Positions 22,352-30,166 of a stretch of DNA of 45,061 bases are shown here, piece by piece (position 1 is the stretch's first letter; each line of letters opens with the position of its first letter). The position numbers and the translations under genes are program-made. Source of the stretch: a virus; the IMG/VR virus record IMGVR_UViG_3300011116_001097, positions 1-45,061 of that record; one strand, given 5' to 3'. The notes beneath the pieces are model-generated. The model did not search any database. It had not been told where the DNA came from and was given only the letters and a program-made list of their open reading frames with translations.

Positions 22352-23851
22352 TTCAGAGATGTTTTTGAACGACATTACGTGGATCACATGATCAAATTTT
22401 TCTTTCTTGTATATCTTGAGTCGTTCTTCAAAATGGCGAAATATATGATTTTTGTGTGACTTCCAGCATAGGTCATCAACTATGTCATAGACTTTTAGTG
22501 TTTTTTTCTTCTCAGATACACGAAGACCCCGTCCAATACTTTGAAGCAATCGAATTACTGATTTAGTAGGCGAGGCAAATACAATATTGTCAAGGTTGAC
22601 AATATTGATCCCAGCGCTAGTAGTGCCGTAACTTGCAACCAGAATGGCATCTTTTTCGGTATCAACAATCTTGCGAATATATTCTCTGGCGTCTGCTTCG
22701 GTTTTGCCTGAGATAAAATATACCTTGCGTGTTCCCGCTTCTTTTTTGAATAATTCGTAGAGAGGCTTCCCTTGCCCTTCAACGTAGTTAAAGAGTACAA
22801 GTGTATTGCCTTTTGTTCGGAAGACCAGTTTTTGTATGAATTCATTCCGCTTAGAATTACTTATGATCCACTTGATCTCATCGGCATATCTTTGTTTCTT
22901 GATGAATTGTTTTTCTTCATCAGAATATTTTAAAGCAATACAGTCTATTGCCAACTTTGCCAAGAGTCCTTTATTCATCAAGTTTTTGGTGTGAATGAAC
23001 TGAATTGCTGGACCAAGAATACCTTCTATGCTTAGGCGGTGTGCCTGCGTCTGCTGCAACGTGCCAGTGGTTCCAATTCGAAACCATGCCTTGCTGAGTT
23101 TTTGACCGATAAAATTTATTGATTCTGCCTTCGCTTGATGGCATTCATCAAAAAATATTGCGTCAAAATCGTCAAACCATTGCTTTGGCAACTTGTAAAT
23201 TGACTGCCAGGTAGAGACTACTATCTGCTTTTTAGTATCCTTTTCGGCACCAGCAGATATTTTGTATATGTTCTTATTTGTACTCCATGTTTTGTCTTGT
23301 CTTGAATAATCAAAAAAATCAGACTCCATCTGATTGACAAGACCCACCGTTGGCACCAGGATTAAAATCTTCCGATCTGATTTTAATACGGATTGTAGAA
23401 AACGGACCAACACGTATATGATCAAACTTTTTCCCGAACCAGTAGGCGAAATCAGCACGCATCTGTGATGATTCAAAGCATGTTGTATAGCCTTTTGCTG
23501 ATGATCGTGCATCTTCACAGGTTGTTTCTTCACGGAAACCTGCAATGAATCGTAGAACTGTGTAAGTTTCTCCTCCGTGATGCATAGAGGATTTTGATTC
23601 TCCTTGATATTTATGGAGTATTTCCGATCCTCGCAAAACTTGTTGAGATATGATTTGAGACCACGTGGAAGAGTGGATGAAAGAATATCAAAAAGACGAA
23701 TTTTACCATCCCACAATCTTTTTTTGTACATAGGCATATATTGAGCACCCGGAACCATAAATGAGAAATAGTCCCGTAGCTCCTGTTTTATGCCTCGATC
23801 TGTTTTGATGTAGTAACGAACTTCATCAATAGATTCAACTTCAATATCCAC
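22343..23851 (-). CDS. uvsW: UvsW-like DNA/RNA helicase
   Basis: A 502-aa SF2 helicase, nearly the same length as T4 UvsW (503 aa). The start is GTG at 23851: M-D-I-E-V then matches T4 M-D-I-K-V, and ELRDYFSFMVPG and LWDGKIRLFD match its N-terminal domain. Motif I SPTGSGKS is at 135-142, motif II DECH at 235-238, and motif VI QSIGRGLR about 45 residues before the conserved HVIHV end. UvsW unwinds R-loops and branch-migrates recombination intermediates, shutting off origin-type replication late in infection. A TCTAAATA box lies four bases before the start, which agrees with late expression in T4. It follows uvsY. Confidence 0.92.
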   Translation of the reverse strand: MDIEVESIDEVRYYIKTDRGIKQELRDYFSFMVPGAQYMPMYKKRLWDGKIRLFDILSSTLPRGLKSYLNKFCEDRKYSINIKENQNPLCITEEKLTQFYDSLQVSVKKQPVKMHDHQQKAIQHALNHHRCVLISPTGSGKSLIIYVLVRFLQSVLKSDRKILILVPTVGLVNQMESDFFDYSRQDKTWSTNKNIYKISAGAEKDTKKQIVVSTWQSIYKLPKQWFDDFDAIFFDECHQAKAESINFIGQKLSKAWFRIGTTGTLQQTQAHRLSIEGILGPAIQFIHTKNLMNKGLLAKLAIDCIALKYSDEEKQFIKKQRYADEIKWIISNSKRNEFIQKLVFRTKGNTLVLFNYVEGQGKPLYELFKKEAGTRKVYFISGKTEADAREYIRKIVDTEKDAILVASYGTTSAGINIVNLDNIVFASPTKSVIRLLQSIGRGLRVSEKKKTLKVYDIVDDLCWKSHKNHIFRHFEERLKIYKKEKFDHVIHVMSFKNISEDK

Positions 23852-23855
23852 ATAA

Positions 23856-23863
23856 TATTTAGA
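23856..23863 (-). promoter_or_regulatory. Late promoter-like box TCTAAATA before uvsW
   Basis: On the minus strand TCTAAATA is followed by TTAT and the GTG start at 23851. It spans the end of uvsY. T4 uvsW is a late gene, so a late box here makes sense. Confidence 0.45.
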
Positions 23864-24296
23864 CTATGCCGTTCATCATTTTTTGCCAATCAATGGCAGA
23901 ACGAATCATGAAGTTTCTATTGTTTACCGATTTTAAAAATTCTTCAATCATCTTGATCTTGGTTTCATTTAATGAAATTTTAAGTTTAAGATCAATGAGT
24001 GATTTGTCAGCATCCATGAACTTGTCCACATCTGTCTTGAGTATGTCAAGATCAAATGGTTCCTCTTTCCACGACTCAAGTTCCTCTTGTGATGCTTTTC
24101 CTGTGTAAATTTTCCACTTACGTAAACGCAATATGGCAAAGTCGTGTTGAAGTTTGCTCAAAAGTAATCTTAGTTCAGTAAGCATGTTAAGATACTTACT
24201 GTGTATTTGAGGTATTTTAAGAGACTCATTACCTAACTCTGTAGAGTCTATTTGAGAGTCTTTAGTAATAGAGTTCTTTAGTTCTTCTAGATTCAT
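23859..24296 (-). CDS. uvsY: UvsY-like recombination mediator
   Basis: A 145-aa protein (T4 UvsY is 137 aa). MNLEELKNSITKDSQIDSTE parallels the T4 start MRLEDLQEELKKDVFIDSTK; then HSKYLNML, a long helix LRKWKIYTGKAS (T4: LDYYSGRG), LKTDVDKFMDADKSLIDLKL and the aromatic C-terminal block RNFMIRSAIDWQKMMNG follow in order. UvsY displaces gp32 and loads the UvsX recombinase on single-stranded DNA. It is first in the leftward recombination operon uvsY-uvsW-Sm-like protein, read from the sigma70-type promoter at 24351-24324. The leader can form a small hairpin, GTTCTT against AAGAAC (24325-24307). Confidence 0.85.
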   Translation of the reverse strand: MNLEELKNSITKDSQIDSTELGNESLKIPQIHSKYLNMLTELRLLLSKLQHDFAILRLRKWKIYTGKASQEELESWKEEPFDLDILKTDVDKFMDADKSLIDLKLKISLNETKIKMIEEFLKSVNNRNFMIRSAIDWQKMMNGIV

Positions 24297-24323
24297 ATTT
24301 TCTTATGTTCTTTTTTAATAAGA

Positions 24324-24351
24324 ACTATAGAGTACCTTTAGATAAAGTCAA
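24324..24351 (-). promoter_or_regulatory. Sigma70-type early promoter for uvsY (leftward)
   Basis: On the minus strand TTGACT (24351-24346), 16 bases, TATAGT (24329-24324). The uvsY ATG is at 24296. It is the mirror of the rightward promoter, and both -35 elements lie in one inverted repeat. Confidence 0.65.
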
Positions 24352-24367
24352 ATAAATATATTTGACT
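24346..24367. repeat. Perfect 9-bp inverted repeat holding both -35 elements
   Basis: AGTCAAATA (24346-24354), four bases AATA, then TATTTGACT (24359-24367). Each arm carries the TTGACT -35 hexamer of one of two divergent promoters. The region 24297-24405 is the longest gap without a gene and holds only these signals. Confidence 0.85.
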
Positions 24368-24389
24368 ATTCTATAGAGTAATCTATAAT
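24362..24389 (+). promoter_or_regulatory. Sigma70-type early promoter for the sugar island (rightward)
   Basis: TTGACT (24362-24367), 16 bases, TATAAT (24384-24389). It is close to the host vegetative consensus. Transcription would begin near 24396, only about ten bases before the first ATG, with TGAGG as ribosome-binding site. CTATAGAGTA occurs both here (24371) and in the leftward promoter (24325). Confidence 0.75.
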
Positions 24390-24405
24390 TCCTGTGAGGT
24401 CTACA

Positions 24406-25038
24406 ATGATTATTGATTTGCGTGAAATTCCGGTTGTTTGGATAAATTTGGATTCCGCAACCAAAAATGCGGAAATAATGGAAGAAAGATTTAAGAAACA
24501 TGGGTTTAAAAATACTCATCGTCGTTCTGGGTTGGTGATTCCACCACCACCCGACACGGAAAAGAGTATAGCACACTTTATGGGGTGTGGAAAGACCCAT
24601 ACTGGCATTTTAGGGGATTCTGCCTACCCAACACCCCTTCTCGTACTTGAAGATGATGTTGAGTTTGTGGAGCCTTTTAACCCCGTTCTAGAGGTTCCTG
24701 ATGAAGCTGATGGTATTTATTTAGGTATTTCACATGGAAATTTTTATTATAAAAGTAAAAGATATAATGAAAATTATCTAAGAATCGGTGGCGTTCTAGC
24801 AGCACATGCAATTTTGTACCTTAAACAGGATTATAGAAATCAAATGTGCAATGTTGGCAATTATTGTTTGGATCAACTCAAGAAACCATGGGACATGGGA
24901 ACAGCAGCATTACAAAACAATCATCTTGTATTGACTCCAAACACACCTATGATGTATCAATCAAATCATCGTGAAAATTCCAACAAATGGCAAGAACTGA
25001 CAGATAAACCTTTATCTGACAGAAATAGTGAATTTTAA
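24406..25038 (+). CDS. Glycosyltransferase family 25-like protein
   Basis: A 210-aa protein. The ATG at 24406 is chosen because TGAGG lies six bases before it; an in-frame GTG at 24394 would overlap the promoter. IPVVWINLDSATKNAEIMEE is the usual family 25 opening (a hydrophobic strand, then N-L-D/x-x-x-R), and PLLVLEDDVEFVEP has the E82-D83-D84 sugar-nucleotide and metal site. It lacks the long C-terminal part of full-length LPS transferases. It opens the island and overlaps the fucosyltransferase after it by one base (TAATG). The donor sugar cannot be told. Confidence 0.6.
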   Translation: MIIDLREIPVVWINLDSATKNAEIMEERFKKHGFKNTHRRSGLVIPPPPDTEKSIAHFMGCGKTHTGILGDSAYPTPLLVLEDDVEFVEPFNPVLEVPDEADGIYLGISHGNFYYKSKRYNENYLRIGGVLAAHAILYLKQDYRNQMCNVGNYCLDQLKKPWDMGTAALQNNHLVLTPNTPMMYQSNHRENSNKWQELTDKPLSDRNSEF

Positions 25039-25862
25039 TGATAACTTTTAATTCTTTGGGTAGGTTTGGAAAACTTGGAAACCAAATGTTCCAATATGGA
25101 GCATTGTTTGGGTTAGCCAAAAAAAGAGGCTATGAGTTTGGCATACCATTAAAAAACAGTGAATGGGGAATAAGTGCCTGGTATGATTGTAAACTTTTTT
25201 TGCCAGATCTTTTCAACATAACAGCAAAAGATTCAAGCGATGTGCAACACACACAGCAATTGAGATATGAAAAACCATACTTCACTGAAGCTATTTTTGG
25301 TTTACCAGACAATATAGACTTGTTGGGTTACTTTCAAAGTGAAAAATACTTCAAAGAAAATAAACAAGATTTATTGAAAGAATTTTCTTTCAAAAATCAA
25401 GAATTGGTGGATAATACAAAAAAAGAGTTCAATGGTAGAAATTTTATAGGACTGCATGTTAGGCGTGGTGATTATTTAAAGTTGCCACAAATACATGTAG
25501 CATGTGATTATGAATACTATAAAAAATCAATAGACATAATAAAAAATAAAAACAGGGATGTTTGTTTGTATGTTTTCAGTGATGATATAAACTGGTGCAA
25601 ACAAAATTTAAATTTTTCAATGCCAATGTTTTTTGATGATGCACCTGAGTCTGAAGAAAAATATTACACCAATCAAGAAAAAACTTTGATAAAGATGAGT
25701 TTATGCAATCATTTTATCTGTGCGAATAGTTCATTCAGTTGGTGGGGTTCTTATTTGATTAACAATCAAGACAAAATAGTGTGCATGCCACAAAATTGGT
25801 TTGGTCCTGCAGTAAAAGAAAATTGGAATGATGTTTATTATGAAGGAGTGGTTGTTGTATGA
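25038..25862 (+). CDS. Alpha-1,2-fucosyltransferase (GT11)
   Basis: A 274-aa protein with all family 11 marks: GRFGKLGNQMFQYGALFGLA at residues 8-27, the donor-binding H140-V-R-R-G-D145 in LHVRRGDYL, and ANSSFSWWGSYL at about 229-240. These enzymes move L-fucose from GDP-fucose to the 2-position of galactose or a similar sugar on O-antigen or capsule. The donor can be made by the GDP-fucose genes in the same island. It overlaps the next gene by four bases. Confidence 0.88.
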   Translation: MITFNSLGRFGKLGNQMFQYGALFGLAKKRGYEFGIPLKNSEWGISAWYDCKLFLPDLFNITAKDSSDVQHTQQLRYEKPYFTEAIFGLPDNIDLLGYFQSEKYFKENKQDLLKEFSFKNQELVDNTKKEFNGRNFIGLHVRRGDYLKLPQIHVACDYEYYKKSIDIIKNKNRDVCLYVFSDDINWCKQNLNFSMPMFFDDAPESEEKYYTNQEKTLIKMSLCNHFICANSSFSWWGSYLINNQDKIVCMPQNWFGPAVKENWNDVYYEGVVVV

Positions 25863-26677
25863 ATGCTTTAAACATAATAACAAATGCCTTTGAAATCGGA
25901 TCTTGTTTGAATTCTCCTCCAAAAAACTTCAAGTGGATATTCAACGAATATCCACAAGATAATTCACCAGTAATATATTTTGATGATGCAATATTTCGAA
26001 GTATAAATGACGGTTATGCTGGACCACGTTATGGTTGGCTCGGTGAATCCAGTGAAATTATACCACACTTAATAAATGGATGCGTTTCAAACAAAGATAT
26101 ATTAAAGTTAAAATACAAAAATATATTTACAAATGACAGAAGAATCATAAACTTAGATCCTTCTTTCTTTAAATATAATCCACCAGCATCAAATATGCCT
26201 TGGATAAAACAACCAGCAGTATATCAAAAAAACAAATTATGCTCATATATAACAAGTTTTAAACGGTATACAAGTGGACACGTAAAACGACTTGAATTGT
26301 TTGAAAAATTAAAAAATAATCCAAAATTTGAAAATCATATTTTTGGCAGAGACTATAGAAATCTTGCTGACAAGTTAGATGGTTTGAAGGATTACATGTT
26401 CTCGATTGTCATAGAGAACAGCATCTATCCAAAGTATTATACAGAAAAAATAACAGACTGTTTTGCAACAGGAACAATCCCAATTTATTATGGGGATGAA
26501 AGTATAAGTGAAGACTTTGATCGTAATGGAATTATATTCATAGACGAGATAGACGTAAACGATTTAAGTCCAGAGTTATACGAAAACAAAATTAATTCTG
26601 TGATAAATAACTATAACTTAGTACAAAATCTTGTTACGGCTGATGATTATTTATATGCGAGTGTGAAGAATGATTAA
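25859..26677 (+). CDS. Fucosyltransferase-like glycosyltransferase (GT10), copy 1
   Basis: A 272-aa protein. Residues 179-213 hold the alpha-1,3-fucosyltransferase signature: YMFSIVIENSIYPKYYTEKI followed by TDCFATGTIPIYYGD ('F-x-x-x-x-E-N-S-x-x-x-x-Y-x-T-E-K-I-x-D/x-x-x-x-x-x-x-P-I-Y-x-G'), which binds GDP-fucose. The segment CSYITSFKRYTSGHVKRLEL is also typical of bacterial members. The first 110 residues are not conserved and probably bind the acceptor. It overlaps the second family 10 gene by eight bases. Confidence 0.78.
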   Translation: MNALNIITNAFEIGSCLNSPPKNFKWIFNEYPQDNSPVIYFDDAIFRSINDGYAGPRYGWLGESSEIIPHLINGCVSNKDILKLKYKNIFTNDRRIINLDPSFFKYNPPASNMPWIKQPAVYQKNKLCSYITSFKRYTSGHVKRLELFEKLKNNPKFENHIFGRDYRNLADKLDGLKDYMFSIVIENSIYPKYYTEKITDCFATGTIPIYYGDESISEDFDRNGIIFIDEIDVNDLSPELYENKINSVINNYNLVQNLVTADDYLYASVKND

Positions 26678-27536
26678 ACTTTCAATATATGGATTTTGGC
26701 CACACTTCAACTACCATGATAATTTTTTCAAATCAATGTTTGAAGAAATTTATGGCAATGATTTTCAATATACTTTAAATCCACAAGAATCTAATATTTG
26801 TTTGATAGGAGAAAATTTAATACCTCCTGGATTGGATAGATCAAAAACAAAACTTATCTCACATATTGCAGAACCAAAAAATCCATTCTACGGTGTATCT
26901 GATTATCATTTTACTTTTGATCCAACGGACACATCTAAAGGAAACATAAGATTTCCTTTGTGGCTTTTGTATATTGACATATATGCTTTTAAAACAGAAC
27001 AAAATCCAATAGCACCAGTAAATTTTAAAACTTTAGAAAATAATCCATGGTACAATACACCTAAAACAAAATTTTGTGTAACGCCATTTTCAAATGCAAA
27101 AGAAAACCGAATAGAGTTTTATAATACTTTCAATACCTATAAAACAACTGATGGTTTTGGGTTACCATTTGGAAATGGTGACGATGGTAGAAATCAGTTG
27201 ATAAAGTACAACGTATTGGCACCATATCGTTTTTGTATGGCATATGAAAATACAAATAAATTGGGTTACGTGACAGAAAAACTTTTTCAAGCAAAAACAG
27301 CAGGCTGTATTCCAATTTATTGGGGAAACGAAATGGTATTTGAAGATTTTAATAAAGATTGCTTCATATATGCCAATAGTTTCAATACTACAGGAGATCT
27401 TTTGGAGTATGTGAAAACAGTAGATCAAAATGAAGAACTTTACAATAAAATTCATTCCTCAAGAATGTTTAATTATGACTTAAATCAATTTTATGATAAT
27501 TTGAAAAAACAAATTAAAGAAATGATTTCAATATGA
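26670..27536 (+). CDS. Fucosyltransferase-like glycosyltransferase (GT10), copy 2
   Basis: A 288-aa protein and second family 10 member. FCVTPFSNAKENRIEFYNTF at 136-155, and the signature YRFCMAYENTNKLGYVTEKL followed by FQAKTAGCIPIYWGN at 186-220, are clear and closer to the Helicobacter-type alpha-1,3-fucosyltransferases than copy 1. Outside the signature the two copies differ widely, so they probably use different acceptors rather than being a recent duplication. It overlaps the next gene by four bases. Confidence 0.82.
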   Translation: MIKLSIYGFWPHFNYHDNFFKSMFEEIYGNDFQYTLNPQESNICLIGENLIPPGLDRSKTKLISHIAEPKNPFYGVSDYHFTFDPTDTSKGNIRFPLWLLYIDIYAFKTEQNPIAPVNFKTLENNPWYNTPKTKFCVTPFSNAKENRIEFYNTFNTYKTTDGFGLPFGNGDDGRNQLIKYNVLAPYRFCMAYENTNKLGYVTEKLFQAKTAGCIPIYWGNEMVFEDFNKDCFIYANSFNTTGDLLEYVKTVDQNEELYNKIHSSRMFNYDLNQFYDNLKKQIKEMISI

Positions 27537-28291
27537 AAATTTGCGTTATAACTCTGCCGGATGCGACAGAAAGACAAAATAGAATCATAGATTCTTTTTC
27601 TTCTAACAATTTAAAGTTTGAATTTAAAAATGGAATTAAAATTGAAGATTGTAAATTTTTTAAATCAGAAAAAAATTATTATGTAGAATGCAAAGGCAAC
27701 CAAATACAAATAAATGAAGATAAATTTATTGAAAACACAAAACGTTCTTGGATGCGTTTTGGAGAGATTGCAGCATACGTAGCTCACTACAATATTTGGA
27801 AAGAATTCAAAGAGTCTGGGGACGACAAGATCATCATATGTGAAGATGATGCATATCCACAATCAGACATGTCTTTCTTGAACGAAATAAATTTTGACGG
27901 TATTTCTTTTGTGAACCTGCAAACAGTTACAGCACACAATCAAGAGAAACAGCCTCTATACAGAGAACCATTTATTAGTTTTTCAAATAATGGATTGGTG
28001 AAATATGAGAAGTACATAGGCATTCTATGTGAAGGTTTGGCTGCGTATATGCTTACAAAAACTGGAGCAAAAACTCTGTGTGATTACATAGAAGCCAATG
28101 GTTTTGTGGGCCCAAATGACTGTTTGATAGCCAAATTAGCGGAAACAGATATAATGGATGTACATTCTCCTGTAGATTTACAAAAATGCTTTGGTTTGGA
28201 TCCGGAAACAAATCAAATGTCATACACACATTCCGGGACTTTTAAAGACTACAAAAATTTCAACAAAACTAAATTACAAATAAAGGAATAA
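27533..28291 (+). CDS. Glycosyltransferase family 25 (LPS galactosyltransferase type)
   Basis: A 252-aa protein. It opens MKICVITLPDATERQNRI, the family 25 N-terminus; GEIAAYVAHYNIWKEF at 77-92 and IIICEDDAYP with E104-D105-D106 form the conserved core ('G-E-I-A-x-x-x-S/A-H', then 'E-D-D-A'). KYIGILCEGLAAYMLTKTGA is the usual later block. It adds a hexose, often beta-galactose, to LPS or a similar glycan. It is a better family member than the first gene of the island. Confidence 0.82.
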   Translation: MKICVITLPDATERQNRIIDSFSSNNLKFEFKNGIKIEDCKFFKSEKNYYVECKGNQIQINEDKFIENTKRSWMRFGEIAAYVAHYNIWKEFKESGDDKIIICEDDAYPQSDMSFLNEINFDGISFVNLQTVTAHNQEKQPLYREPFISFSNNGLVKYEKYIGILCEGLAAYMLTKTGAKTLCDYIEANGFVGPNDCLIAKLAETDIMDVHSPVDLQKCFGLDPETNQMSYTHSGTFKDYKNFNKTKLQIKE

Positions 28292-28292
28292 T

Positions 28293-28916
28293 ATGCAAAT
28301 AGAAAATTTAAAAAATGCAATGTTTTATGCTCTCAATAATGAAAATTCTCATAATGTTACAGAAGACATTTTTACTATAAAAGGATTTTCTGGAAAAGAA
28401 TATAAAAAGTTTGCAAATAGACTTTTGTCAAAAGACGTTGTAAAAAATTATCTTGAAATAGGTGTTTGGTATGGTTCAACTGTTATAGCGGCATTAAAGG
28501 GAAATGAGAATAGAGTCAACCATAAAGTTATAGATAACTTTTCTCAGTTTGGATCACCAAAAAATGAATTTACAGAAAATTGGAATAAACACCTTACGTG
28601 TCCTAATACTCTTATAGACCAAGATTGTTTTAAGATAGATTTTCAAAAAGAAGGCATAAAGGATATTGACGTGTATTTCTATGATGGTGATCACAAAGAA
28701 GAGGATCATTACTTAGCCCTAAAATACTATTATCCAGTAATGGCACAACAATTTATATACATGGTTGATGATTGGGGTTGGCCAGCAGTGCAACAGGGGA
28801 CCATCAGAGCTATCAATGAATTGGGCTTAAAAACACATTCTTATGTTTCTTTTTATGGGAATGAAGATGCAAATGGTTGGTGGAATGGATGTGGAATTTT
28901 TGTTTTTGAAAAATAA
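28293..28916 (+). CDS. SAM-dependent methyltransferase-like protein
   Basis: A 207-aa protein. NYLEIGVWYGSTVIAALKGN at about 52-71 is motif I (E55-I-G-x-x-x-G61) of class I methyltransferases of the methyltransferase_24 type; DVYFYDGDHKEEDHY is the D-G-x-H block of that group, and FIYMVDDWGWPAVQQ comes after. Enzymes of this type in glycan clusters methylate sugars or are of unknown target. It starts two bases after the previous stop. Confidence 0.6.
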   Translation: MQIENLKNAMFYALNNENSHNVTEDIFTIKGFSGKEYKKFANRLLSKDVVKNYLEIGVWYGSTVIAALKGNENRVNHKVIDNFSQFGSPKNEFTENWNKHLTCPNTLIDQDCFKIDFQKEGIKDIDVYFYDGDHKEEDHYLALKYYYPVMAQQFIYMVDDWGWPAVQQGTIRAINELGLKTHSYVSFYGNEDANGWWNGCGIFVFEK

Positions 28917-28918
28917 AC

Positions 28919-29815
28919 ATGAATGAAGTTAACTCTATTGTTTTTTATAATGAGGGTCACAATGGCGATGTACATTATTCTAGAGAATTTGTAAAATATA
29001 TTACAAAAAACATTCCTATTCCTTATACTTACAACATAAGATGTGATGAATCAATTTTAAAAAATTCTAATATTGTAGTAAACAAAGAAAACTGTAAAAA
29101 CATCTTACATAAGTATCGCCAAGAAGAAATTGTTTATTTTGAAAAAGAAAAAATATTGTTAATAAATGCCTGGATTGGTTCTTCTAATGCAAAATTTATA
29201 TGGGAGAACGAAGCGGGCTGTTCTTTAACAGCCAACTTTAATAAATATTCTCAAATATTTAATAAATTAAACATTAAAATTTTAAATCCAGTAGATTATA
29301 TTCCTGAGATGAGTTGGGAAAACTGTGATACAGATCAGATAGATAATTTTTTGCAAAATTATTTTTTAGAAAAAACAATTTTAATTTGTAATGGTCCAGT
29401 AAAATCTGGGCAATCTGAAAATATAGATTTAAATCCAATTGTTGAAAAATTAGCCAATTTAAATCCAAAAGTATTGTTTATTTTAACTGACAGTGAAAGA
29501 AAAATAAACAAAAATAATGTTGTTTATACATCTGATATAATAAAAATAAACGGAAGTGATTTAAATGAGATAGCATATATTGGAACAAAATCAGATATTA
29601 TTGTTGGTCGTGCAAGTGGACCATTTTGCTTTTGTCACAATAAAGCAACTTTATTTGATCCAACTAAAACTTTTTTAGCATTCACATATTACAAAAATGA
29701 TGGTTTGTGGGCACTGCCGGAACAATTACCAGAAAAAAAAGCAAAACAAGTTTGGTCAAACAAATTTGACTTCGATTCTGTTTGTGATACAATAAATAAA
29801 GAATTAAACCAATGA
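28919..29815 (+). CDS. Glycosyltransferase-like protein, family uncertain (possible GT-B)
   Basis: A 298-aa protein I cannot name with confidence. It starts with NSIVFYNEGHNGDVHYSREF, a Gly-rich turn like those that open GT-B transferases (compare 'G-x-x-G-D' of heptosyltransferases). A second half has ILICNGPVKSGQSENIDLNP and YIGTKSDIIVGRASGPFCFC, the latter similar in place to the donor site 'x-x-x-D-x-x-I-x-x-x-S-G'. It is very AT-rich. It is coupled (ATGA) to the DUF4254-like gene. The role in glycan synthesis is inferred from position. Confidence 0.4.
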   Translation: MNEVNSIVFYNEGHNGDVHYSREFVKYITKNIPIPYTYNIRCDESILKNSNIVVNKENCKNILHKYRQEEIVYFEKEKILLINAWIGSSNAKFIWENEAGCSLTANFNKYSQIFNKLNIKILNPVDYIPEMSWENCDTDQIDNFLQNYFLEKTILICNGPVKSGQSENIDLNPIVEKLANLNPKVLFILTDSERKINKNNVVYTSDIIKINGSDLNEIAYIGTKSDIIVGRASGPFCFCHNKATLFDPTKTFLAFTYYKNDGLWALPEQLPEKKAKQVWSNKFDFDSVCDTINKELNQ

Positions 29816-30165
29816 ATGATATATCTTTAAAAATTGAAGAAGCAATTCAAAACAAAATTGTAGAATTGCTCAATAATTCCAATAAATCTATTCCAGAGCT
29901 TCCAGTTGATCTTGTTCCCACTGATAATATCGCAGAGGTAATAGAAAAGCTAGTAATTCTTCATATACGAACCTGGATGCTTGAAGATGCCATAGGACTT
30001 GCTCAATCGGATGAAGAAATAGGAAAACTGAAAAAAAAGATAGACATTTGTTTTAAGCAAAAAAGACCTATGTATATTCAAGCAATAAACAAAATGATTG
30101 ATGATGCTATTAAAAACAACAAAAGTCTTCAAGAAGACAGTGTAAAAATTTATAAAAGTTTTTAA
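29812..30165 (+). CDS. DUF4254-like small helical protein
   Basis: A 117-aa, all-helical protein. LVILHIRTWMLEDAIGLAQS at about 48-67, then DEEIGKLKKKIDICFKQKRP and MYIQAINKMIDDA follow the pattern of the DUF4254 family ('L-H-x-x-N-x-x-L-W-x-x-E-D', then 'I-D-x-x-N-Q-x-R-N-x-x-I-x-x-I-D'). Such proteins occur beside glycosyltransferases in bacterial surface-glycan loci; their biochemical role is unknown. It is coupled to the gene before it and sits one base before the ColD-like gene. Confidence 0.5.
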   Translation: MNDISLKIEEAIQNKIVELLNNSNKSIPELPVDLVPTDNIAEVIEKLVILHIRTWMLEDAIGLAQSDEEIGKLKKKIDICFKQKRPMYIQAINKMIDDAIKNNKSLQEDSVKIYKSF

Positions 30166-30166
30166 C

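Noticed and set aside
24297-24405. A tRNA or small RNA gene in the longest gap
   Set aside because: No cloverleaf or conserved tRNA bases; the bases are accounted for by two promoters, a 9-bp inverted repeat and short leaders.
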